DNA of 64,000 bases, taken from positions 14,144,120 through 14,208,119 of the forward strand of contig OX375880.1 of assembly GCA_947359465.1 (NCBI GenBank), in the 5' to 3' direction. This document shows, one piece after another, positions 1-8,137 of this stretch (its first letter is position 1; each line of letters opens with the position of its first letter). Under the pieces are notes generated by a model that saw nothing but the letters and a program-made list of their open reading frames with translations, was not told where the DNA came from and did not search any database. Position numbers and translations under genes: made by a program. This DNA comes from Metellina segmentata (Eukaryota > Arthropoda > Arachnida > Araneae > Tetragnathidae).

Positions 1-75
1 AGCTCCATGTTGCAAACTGACAGGCGGTTCAACGCGCGTTGCACTATAACCACCCCCTGCTAGAATCGCGCGGTT

Positions 76-276
76 TTACAACGCTGTTTGGAACTGCCGC
101 GGTTTTAGCGGTAAAGCAGGAAGCTGGAAGCGGTGCACTATGGACGTACCCTTACGCACTAGCGATGTTTTACCAGATTGGCTTGGTCCTACAACCAAAC
201 AAGTGCTAGGGTGTTTAAAATTTAACATTGTGTTTGCAAAGTTTTCCAAATTCATACTCGTTAAGCTGTACGCCAA
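76..276 (-). CDS. Fragment with Walker A (P-loop) motif
   Basis: A 66-codon minus-strand frame. Near residues 28-36 it reads VVGPSQSGKTSLV, a Walker A nucleotide-binding loop, preceded by a hydrophobic strand; this is the arrangement at the start of a P-loop ATPase domain. No Walker B or downstream domain follows, so at best it is the N-terminal piece of an ATPase whose remainder is lost. It overlaps the end of the next upstream frame (215-562) in another register, so a frameshift between the two is possible. I do not recognise the family. The motif is clear, but a chance frame cannot be excluded. Confidence 0.3.
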   Translation of the reverse strand: MAYSLTSMNLENFANTMLNFKHPSTCLVVGPSQSGKTSLVRKGTSIVHRFQLPALPLKPRQFQTAL

Positions 277-562
277 TAATTTGAGGGTTTATCTTATTCA
301 ATTCCTCTTTCCAAAAATAACGAATATCATACACTCTAGAATGTTCTTTATTACAAATGTGGAAATAGAGTCTTCTTCCCAACTTTTCCGAATAGATACA
401 GGAGGTGTTTGTTAAATCAATCTGATCATCATACTTGCAGTTATCGCTAACGTAAAAGATGGAAAGAAATGTCACAATAGCAAAAATACTAATAACAGCT
501 AAACCCAATTCCAACACATATCTCTGTTTAAGCGAAGATGAAAGAATAAACATTTTACTCAA
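215..562 (-). CDS. Hypothetical single-pass membrane protein
   Basis: A 115-codon minus-strand frame. Residues about 17-38 form one long hydrophobic segment (LGLAVISIFAIVTFLSIFYV), followed by a polar region with several cysteines, which suggests a type II or signal-anchor protein with a disulphide-bonded external part. I do not recognise the family. It may be the first exon or a 5' fragment of a gene, or a remnant of a mobile element, since everything downstream is repeats. No promoter or splice site can be assigned. Positions 563-819 hold nothing I can identify. Confidence 0.3.
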   Translation of the reverse strand: MSKMFILSSSLKQRYVLELGLAVISIFAIVTFLSIFYVSDNCKYDDQIDLTNTSCIYSEKLGRRLYFHICNKEHSRVYDIRYFWKEELNKINPQIIGVQLNEYEFGKLCKHNVKF

Positions 563-1005
563 TTAGATAGTTCTATCTCCTAACGTGTTGAATACCATAA
601 CGACAAATGGGAAATGAGCCTCATTAGATTAATCATCTTCTTTTATAATCAACGTAAGCATTCGTTTCTACTTCATAACGATTTGAATCGCAATGTAAAA
701 ATCATTTTCTATCAAACCCTCTCCCGCAGATAAATATCCAGCTGTTTCCTTATTTTGACTTTCCCTCCTCTCCGAGCTCACATCAAAGACCTCTTGCGAA
801 CTTTCTCCTTCCCCTCTCCGTTCAAATTAGAGATGGGCGATCCGCTCAGGAGCTGACTCCTTGACGGAGTGAGCGAGCGTTGATTCGTTAAAAAAGAGCT
901 ATAGCTCTTTTTTAACCAATCAGGGCTCAAGAGCGGTAACTCTTTTTTAACGAATCAGAGCTTCCGCTCTAGAAGAGTCATTTCCGCATGCGATCACCAG
1001 ATCAG

Positions 1006-1160
1006 TGATTCTTTTGGGAGTTGATTCTTTTCGAGATCTGGCTCTTTCGAAGAATCATTTCCGCATTCGATCTTTTGCGCTCACTGATTCTTTTGGGAGT
1101 TGATTCTTTTCGAGATCTGGCTCTTTCGAAGAGTCAATTCCGCACACGCTCTTTTGCGCT
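1006..1160. repeat. Subterminal tandem repeat of hAT-A, two copies of about 79 bp
   Basis: The words TGATTCTTTTGGGAGTTGAT and CGAGATCTGGCTCTTTCGAA occur at about 1006-1060 and again about 79 bp later. Subterminal repeats of this kind often act as transposase-binding sites in hAT elements; that role here is inference. Between this repeat and the SINE (1161-1845) I see only AT-rich sequence. Confidence 0.7.
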
Positions 1161-1845
1161 CCCCAGCATTTTGTTACTTTTTTTGAAGTTTCAACTTTTT
1201 AAATATCTATGTATTATCAGATCATTTATGTTATTTTTTTATTTTTAATTCCATTTTTGGTTGAAAGGGCGTTTTAACGGCTTAAGTCATATTACGCCTT
1301 TTAGCACAAATTAAAACTAGTTTTAAGATTGTTATTAAAACATATTCAATTATTATATTATTTACTTAACCATTAATATAATAATAATAAAACCTCGATA
1401 TCGCGGGTGTGATATTATAAAGCTACACAAAATTAAATTAAACGTAACTTGTTTTTATTGCATTGCCTTAACAAAACAAGGCATTTTGAAAAAGTTTTAG
1501 GAAGAAGGGATTTGGATTTCGAAAATCTTTGGGACAACGAATATTCGAGGGTATAGTTTTCCTATATCTTAAAATAAATAGTTAAAAATCTTAAGTATTT
1601 AAATAAATTATTAATATTTTTATTATTTGATTACAAAATAACATTTAAATTATCAGAAAGTCTCATTTGGTTCCTAAGTGGTTTTAGCCCAGGACATTCT
1701 AGGAGGTGTTTTACGGAAAAAGGGTATCTTTAAACTTTAAAACTGACAACGCGGACAGAATTAAAGGTTCCCCAAACAAAAATTTCCCATAAATATTTTG
1801 ACTTTCTCCAGAGCTTTTGAATTTCTTCTAAATTTTGTTCCCTTG

Positions 1846-2088
1846 CTATTGACGGCGGGCCGGGATCAATCCCCTAAGGGAAAGATCCGAGGACAATATC
1901 TCGTAATTTTGAACCATGGTCAGATGACGAGACAACACATGAGCTGGAACCCTCTCTCCAAACTTCCACACCAACCCAACGTGAGGACTTTTGGCCACGA
2001 CAGATTTAAGGTGCACCAGCCGCCTCTACACCAAATGATCACGAACATCCATCCCCGGACCCGGATTCGAACCAGGAACATTCCGATC
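1846..2088 (-). mobile_element. tRNA-derived SINE, copy a (minus strand)
   Basis: Read on the minus strand this matches three other copies in the window (51793, 52489 and 54960) through shared words such as TGGAGAGTGGG, GGCGGCTGGTGCACCTTAAA and GGTTCAAAATTA. A perfect pol III box B, GGTTCGAATCC, lies at 2063-2073 on the minus strand. The head including box A is truncated at about 2088, beside a TATATA simple repeat. It sits within hAT-A. The stretch from here to 2763 holds only short unsupported frames. Confidence 0.7.
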
Positions 2089-2763
2089 TATATCTATATA
2101 TATAAATAGTACATTTTCTATACAAATGGATACGATTCACACTATTTCCAAAAGAGAAACCTCACCAAAATTATGTTTGCAAAAAAAAAATTCTTTAAAT
2201 TTAGATTTTGCCAGGTTTATGGTCTTTTAATGGCCAATTCCGGTGTTTTTCATACCTACTTCCTGTTTTCCCGCCTTGATTAAAATCTTAAATCTCTTCA
2301 AGTAATTAACAGAGAAAAAATCAACTATGTTTTGGAAAGTCAAATAAGTACTTTATCCAATAAAATCGAAAATTTTGGGGAATTTTTGGTCAAAAAGGAC
2401 ATTTTTAACGTGTTTGGATACCTTTATTGCTATATTTGTAATCTCTTTGGGTTCATGATGGGAAGTGCAAAAAAAAGTTGTCCTCAAAGTAATTTATTCT
2501 ATATGGACAATTTTAAAGTTATAAGAATTGGCATGGTTTTGGGCCATCAATTAAAGTTTACAGCTTAGCAGCCGTATGCTGCAATGCCTTTCGTCCTCAG
2601 GCCCCGTTTCCCTCCTTTTGTTGATTTTAGAGGCAAACTGCGCAATTGCTGGATGAGTGAGTGCTGCGTAGGTGTTCAAACACGCTTGGCGCCTCTTCGT
2701 CTGGCGCTCACGTGACAACGAGGGATGTTCGATGGCCCAAACATATTATATACCATTGAGTGG

Positions 2764-3330
2764 CTAGCCCGGCGTTGCCCGTAATACACAATATTAAACT
2801 GGTGTAAAATTTTCCGCAGATTTCAAATCTGTTGAAGATATATTCAATTAAAAATTTATTTATTTAAAGAAAATCATATTGTTAGGTATCAATCTAAACT
2901 GAAATTTCCGCAGATTTCAAATACGATGAAATTTTTACTCCATCATTAACGGTCTAGGAGATAGAAAAAAGATTTTTTACCTCAGTTTTAAGATTTATCG
3001 TCTGGCTGGGAAATAAATAGCGCAAAATCAAAGCGGAAACGTAAACAATAATTTTCTACGTGTTCTGCGTACGAAAAAAACTTAGCATGATTCCTTACCC
3101 TGACTGCAAGGTCGCATGAGTAGAAAACGTTCTCCGCGTTTGAAAAATCGATGGAGAGTAAAATTATGAAATTCATTTAAAAATCTTCTCGATTGAATTT
3201 TAAAATTCGCCGTGACCCAAAAATTGCAAATAATTCGGACTACCTGTGTGCCAAATCTCGTTGTTGCATGTGCCATAGAATCGTCGGGATTTTGCGGCCC
3301 CAAACAAACACTTTCTTTTATAATAGTAGA
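2764..3330 (-). mobile_element. Hel-1, short non-autonomous Helitron (minus strand)
   Basis: On the minus strand the 3' end is ACGGGCAACGCCGGGCTAG, a GC-rich hairpin immediately before CTAG, as in Helitron 3' ends. The 5' end is TCTACTATTATAAAAGAAAG. The interior aligns in the same order with Hel-2 (34145-35207): the 5' segment around CTATGGCAC, then CAGGTAGTCCGAAT, then repeated segments with TCAAATCTGCGGAAA. It is about half the length of Hel-2, so internal deletions are likely. There is no Rep/helicase frame. The base after CTAG is C rather than the usual T, so the exact end is slightly uncertain. Confidence 0.65.
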
Positions 3331-3469
3331 GACATCTCGATATGTTATATACATTATTATACATCTGAAAGGAGCGGTGAGTCATGAAAAAGAGCTAGCT
3401 CTTTTTAGTGAGCGAGCGGTTCCGATCCGATCCCTGAAAATAATCATTTTTCCCATCACTAGTTCAAAT

Positions 3470-3895
3470 ACGAAACACCTCCAACAGCGAAGGGGGGGGG
3501 GGAACAAATTCTTCTACTCTTGAAAAAAAAAACCTCTCCTCCGCTCCTCACGCGCTAACTTTCTACAGAAAGCAGGAAGTGAATTCATTCGCGTCGGCTT
3601 GCCCCTAAGGGACGGTTTACGCTCTTTCGTGTTGCAAACAGGGGAGGGCTATTAACACAGTGTTAATAATTTTTCTCATCTAATACTCACATGTTGTCGC
3701 ATACACATTTTCACATGAGTCAAATAAGAACACACTTTACGTGTGAGCCAAAAAATAATACCACCAACATGTCGAACTGTTTAGACACTAACATGTCATG
3801 CGAGTGAGCCAGTTATTAGCAGGGTATAAAAGTGAGTCAGTTATTAGCAGAGTAGAAAAGTGAGCCAGTTATTAGCAATGTAATACTACTCTCAC
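3470..3895. repeat. Gene-free stretch with 28-bp tandem repeat upstream of BEL-1 LTR
   Basis: A 28-bp unit beginning GTGAGCCAGTTATTAGCA repeats three times at 3804-3887. A G-run lies at about 3490-3501 and a short palindrome AACACAGTGTT at about 3655. This may be an expanded left part of the BEL-1 5' LTR, because the recognisable LTR homology begins directly after it at 3896. No gene is seen. Confidence 0.5.
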
Positions 3896-4148
3896 ATGCT
3901 AACCAGAGGGCGTTTCGTGCACTCTGACGTATGAAAGATGATGAAGCTCTAGTTAGAATTGCCTTTCGTGAACGATGTGACGCCATGATTAATATTCTGT
4001 GTTTCTTTGTGTTGTTTGTGATGTTGTGTTTGTGTCAAATAAGGGATAAAAAGGATAAAGCCTAGATTGTCTTTCACGTCTGACAGGTAATAGAACCTTT
4101 TGAAATTCATTTAAGAACCGTGCGAATCAATGCGAATTAGATGTTATA
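3896..4148 (+). repeat. BEL-1 5' LTR (homologous part)
   Basis: Aligns with 21434-21697: shared words include ACCAGAGGG, TAGTTAGAATTGCC, GATTAATATTCTGTG and GAACCTTTTGAAATTCATTT. The two LTRs differ at many positions, which marks an old insertion. The first bases of the 3' LTR (TGTTGAAACTGAA) are not found here, so the left edge is lost or rearranged. Confidence 0.75.
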
Positions 4149-4154
4149 TAATTT

Positions 4155-4172
4155 TGGTGCCGAAACCCGGGA
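4155..4172 (+). other. BEL-1 primer-binding site
   Basis: TGGTGCCGAAACCCGGGA, starting with TGG a few bases after the LTR, has the form of a tRNA primer-binding site for minus-strand DNA synthesis. I do not assign the tRNA species. Confidence 0.6.
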
Positions 4173-4497
4173 CCAGACTGTACGGGCGCGGTAAGCGCTG
4201 GTCCACGAGAAGAAGGGGAGAGAGGAGAAGGGGTGACGCTGAAAGGGGAGATATAAGAGTTACGCGGGAACCTCGGCGTGGGAGCAAGAAAGGCTTCTTG
4301 TGATGTACCATTGTTGTGTGTATTTTGTCCGTCCAATAAAGTTTCATTCAAGAATGGAAAGTGTTTGCTGTAGTTATCAACAAGGAGGACAATAAGTAGG
4401 ACTGAATCGCTCGGGGTCTAACACAGACCTTTAGATGAAGCAAATAGCGAACTGAACAAATTTAATTAGCGAACTGAATATCTTAAATTTGTAAGAA

Positions 4498-5371
4498 TGA
4501 ACATTGAATCTTTGAAAATGGTTAGAAGCACTGTCAGACGGGCGGCAACTGACACAATGATATAGATAGAAAGCGAAATAAACAATGAAGAAAAGGCAGT
4601 TGATTGAATTGATGAACTTGTAGCGAAACTTCAAGATAAGGAAACAAATTTAGCTAAATATCATGTTAAAATTTTGAACTTGTGCAAAGAAGAGGAAATT
4701 GAGAAATAGCAGGAATACGAAGACAATATTATAACGTGGAAAATTTGTGGGAATAAAATCTTGTAAAATAAAGAAAGTGAAACCCAAAAATGTCAAAGAA
4801 CGAATGTTGTTGAAACCAGAAGTGAACAACAAAGTACAGTGAAACTCCCTCGATTGCAAATACCTCAGTACCATGGGAATATATTAAAGTTTAACGTATT
4901 TATTCTCAGTTTGAAGTAGATATCCACAAAAGCTCGAGTCTTAGCAATGTAGAGAAGTTTAATTATTTAAAATCGTATCTAACAAATGAAGTGGAAGTAG
5001 CAGTACGCGGTTTAGTCTTGAGCTCCGAAAACTATGAAGTTGCATTAAACTTACTAAAAGAACGATTTGGTAGAAAAGATATTATAATAGACGCGCATAT
5101 ATCAAGACTTTTAAACTTAAGTCCAGTACGAAAATCATATGATATTATACCGTTGCGTAGACTTTATTCAAATTGCGAAACGCATATCCGAGGTTTAGAA
5201 AATAACGGAATAAATCCCAATAGTTACAGTTGTTTGTTGTATCCTGTGTTGTTAAAATCAATTCCTGGAGACTTAGCATTAGAATTTTCTCGTAGAACCC
5301 ATACGAACAATGTAAACGAAATATCTGAGTTATTGGGATTTTTAAAGATTGATATTCAGTGTCGTGAATGA
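4498..5371 (+). pseudogene. gag: BEL-1 gag (DUF1759 region), decayed
   Basis: A BEL/Pao Gag-like N-terminus (MNIESLKMVRSTVRRA) begins at 4498 and is quickly broken by stops. An open stretch at 4991-5371 (126 codons) matches the DUF1759 core: GLVLSSENYEVALNLLKERF, a LRRLYSNCETHIRGLENNGI helix pair, and SYSCLLYPVLLKSIPGDLAL. DUF1759 is the conserved Gag segment of Pao/BEL elements and would form virus-like particles. The frame stops at 5371 while homologous sequence trails on, so it is inactive. Confidence 0.75.
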
Positions 5372-5619
5372 AACGAGCACTTATTTAGAGATTTTGATTC
5401 AAGTGAGTCAGAAGTACGAAAGGAATCTAAATTATTTCGAGAAACCTTCCCCCAAGATACGAAAAGTTTAATAAAAACAAAGTTGATTATAGCGAAAAAT
5501 ATTAATTTAATTCAAATATTCCTACTTCATCTGCATTTGTTGTTGATGTGAAAAAATGGTTTTTTTTTTTTTTTAAACCCTGAAAATGTTTACGATTTTG
5601 TTTCCTGTCCTTTATCAAT

Positions 5620-5770
5620 CGAACAGCGTAAAGTGTCCCTTAGAAAACATGGCATGTGTTATACCTGTCTTTCAAAGGGACACATTTATAAACAGTGTAG
5701 ATTAAAAAATGTATGTAACAATTGCAAACGCAAGCATAGTGAACTGATTTACGAATACACTCTCGTTTCC
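5620..5770 (+). pseudogene. BEL-1 zinc-knuckle (nucleocapsid-like) segment
   Basis: The frame from 5633 reads CYTCLSKGHIYKQC followed by CNNCKRKH, the paired CCHC-type knuckles at the end of BEL/Pao Gag, which bind RNA. The remaining translation to 5926 is not recognisable. A T-run at about 5560-5574 and stops separate it from the gag core. Confidence 0.65.
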
Positions 5771-5999
5771 TCCCCTACTCTGGAGCCTATCGAAGGCGCC
5801 AGCCAGCTGCGAACTGAGAAATCACAAAATGTTTTGACTTCGAAGGTTGTAGCATATATACAAATGAAATTGACTGCGAAATACTACTTGAAACTTGCTC
5901 AGCAGTTTTTAATGGGCAGTTCTTAAAACAAAGAGATTAACATTTTGTTGAATAATGCGTCCCAGAGGTCTTTCTTGAAAAAAATAATTAGCTGTAGAA

Positions 6000-6480
6000 A
6001 TTAAATTGCCTGTCATAAGGCAGGAAAGTCTCTTAGTGGATACTTTCGGTTCGAGAACCGAAAAACATACGATGTTGTGCGATTTTCACTTTGCAATTCA
6101 CGTGACCCAGAAAAGAAAATTACTATTGAGGCTCTTATAAGCGAATTTATATCCGGATCTCCTTTCAAAACATCACAGAGTAAAATAGAACAGGTGCTTA
6201 AAATTAGAAACATTCAGCTGTCAAATGTTTCTAACGTTAGTGAATCATTTGGAAGTGAATTGGGTCTCCTTATTGGAGCACAATATTTTTGGGATATTCA
6301 TTTGGAGGAAAAGAAACTATTAAAGAAATCTTTGTTTTTGATAGATACTATGTTCGGTAAAGTAGTTCATGGTCGAATTTCGTCGTCGGATTTAAATTAT
6401 AAACATAACGTTTCTACTATGAAAATTGAATGTTGTGCAGCATTACATGAGAAAATAACACAATTTTGGCCGTTAGATTG
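6000..6480 (+). pseudogene. BEL-1 protease (DUF1758-like) segment
   Basis: The 134-codon frame at 6077-6481 contains GLLIGAQYFWDI, the conserved LLIGADYFW-type motif at the end of the DUF1758 aspartic protease domain of BEL/Pao Pol. The catalytic D-S/T-G region upstream is disrupted. In an active element this domain cuts the Gag-Pol polyprotein. Confidence 0.65.
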
Positions 6481-6559
6481 AATGTGGATAAATGATACGT
6501 ACGATGATCGTCCAAAATTAATGAAAAATTTATTTCTCAATTCGAAAGTAATTTAAAAT

Positions 6560-6842
6560 TTAATAACGGGATGTATGAAACTAAATTATTCTGGAATGAA
6601 AAGCCATACAATTTGGATAACTTTTCGGTAGCGAAACGAAGATTTGACAACTTAAGTATTAAAATGAAAGAAAATAATCGGGTTTATGATGAATGTAAGA
6701 ACATTGTTGAGGATCAATTAAACTTGTATATTGTTGAGGAGTGCTCTTCGGAATTTGAAAGGAGTTCTTGCTGTTGTAAGATCAGGTCAGGACCCTACAA
6801 AGGTTAGAGTAGTGTTCGATGCTTCGTCAAAAGGAAAGGGGC
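6560..6842 (+). pseudogene. BEL-1 reverse transcriptase, N-terminal part, cut by Gypsy-type insertion
   Basis: The frame 6571-6807 shows a FWNEKPYNLDNFSVAKRRF segment typical of the region before the BEL/Pao RT fingers. At about 6797-6838 another frame gives VRVVFDASSKGKG, the RT motif normally followed by SLN. The sequence is interrupted at 6842 by the Gypsy-type 5' LTR and resumes at 12423 with FLNEYLTSEPHLNHRVLDV in the expected order. Confidence 0.75.
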
Positions 6843-7286
6843 TGTACCATATGGTACTTGCCGACCCTTTTCCCTAACACGTGGACGCTGGAATGTTTCG
6901 GAATGCGAAAACAATTTTAGTCTTTGCACGTGCGGCTCCTCCAAGTTTTTGCGGTGGGGGACTCAAGTCGGCATGACAGACGGTTTCGCAGCTGTGTGGG
7001 GGTGTTTCTCTTCGGCAGAGAACATAAACATCTCTAGAGGGCTCGGAATTCACCCCCCCCCTCTCGTTGTCAGCGGCGGTTCTGCGAAGCGAACGTGGAT
7101 TTTGAGGGAATTCGGACTCGAGATTCAACGAGAGACAGACGTCTCTGTTTTGCCAATTGTGTTACTTTGGCTTCAGGCAGGTTTCGATTGTCGATGGCTG
7201 TGCCCATAATTATCTTGTAAATATTTATGTAAATAAATAGTTTAATTTTAAATCAGCTGTCCGTCAAATTCTTACATGACGGTACA
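6843..7286 (+). repeat. GYP-1 5' LTR (444 bp)
   Basis: Runs TGT...ACA and starts with the palindrome GTACCATATGGTAC. By eye it is identical to the 3' LTR except that the C-run near 7050-7062 is 2 bp shorter. A possible polyadenylation context (AATAAATAG) lies near 7231. Confidence 0.9.
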
Positions 7287-7299
7287 GCTTATTAATTTT

Positions 7300-7316
7300 T
7301 GGTGGCAGCGGTGGGA
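7300..7316 (+). other. GYP-1 primer-binding site (candidate)
   Basis: TGGTGGCAGCGGTGGGA follows the LTR by about 13 bases and begins with TGG, complementary to the CCA end of a tRNA. The spacing is a little longer than usual. From here to 8137 lies an untranslated leader of about 820 bases with short frames that I do not trust. Confidence 0.5.
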
Positions 7317-8137
7317 TAGATTAAAACAGCCTCGACAAGTAAATCGAACCTGCCGTTTTGCCTGAAAGAGAAGGCCGATAGAACTTCGAAACCAGAAGTT
7401 CTGATTGTCATTTCCGCTGTCGGATTGTCACTTTCGCTGGAGACCGTTTCCCTTGTCTTAGAGAAAGCGAGAAGGAGGTACCGGAGTCACCGACCCCATC
7501 CATCACCGAAACTCGTCGCAAGAAGTTCTGGTTTTGGTTTCGAGTTGCCGGCCCTTTTCAACGGAGCGTGAGCGGAATCGACGGAAAGCTCGACAAGTCC
7601 TGTTCATCAGGGGAATAGATTCCCCACCGGTTCGTCCAGAGATCATCTTGATCGGCTATTATAGGTTCATCGCGAACCGTTTTTTCGTCAGTGGCGCAGT
7701 GCTATTTGTGCGCGTTGTGGAAGAGGTCGAGACGACCTACACCAGTGGGCTTTCAGCCGAAGAGTGTGTTTGTGGGCTTTTTAGCCGAAGATAGTGCAGT
7801 GCAGTGCAGTGTTTCCACCCGTGGTCCAGCCTGTGGACAGTGGTGCCAAGTGATCCAAGTCAGCAGATACAGGTTAGTGCCATTTCCCTATTTTGTCACT
7901 GTGACTAAGTTTCAAGAATTGTGTAATAGCTAAAATTTTGTTAATCTCAATTAGTGTGGTCACTCCAAAGGGAATTGATTTAGCTTAAGTATTTTTTTTT
8001 TGAATCTGTATTGTGCATTTTAGAATTGCTAAATTATTGTATGTTGTGAGATTACGGTATGTCGTAAAAAGTATTGAATTGGGTGTTGTGCAAACGAATT
8101 GAATTTTTTGGTTTTTTGGCAATTTTGAATTTTCGAA

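Larger units (their letters stand above)
828..3461. mobile_element. hAT-A, non-autonomous hAT-type transposon (with nested insertions)
   Basis: The left end reads TAGAGATGGG and the reverse complement of the right end reads TAGTGATGGG, a short terminal inverted repeat of the hAT type. A perfect 8-bp TSD, GTTCAAAT, lies at 820-827 and 3462-3469; 8 bp is the hAT hallmark. Both subterminal regions carry matching palindromes, an A-run plus GAGCTATAGCTC at about 890-912 and GAGCTAGCTC at 3387-3406, and similar GAGCGAGCG words. No transposase frame is visible, so the copy is non-autonomous. A SINE (1846-2088) and a Helitron (2764-3330) sit inside and must be younger. Superfamily assignment rests on the ends and the TSD. 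Confidence 0.8.
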
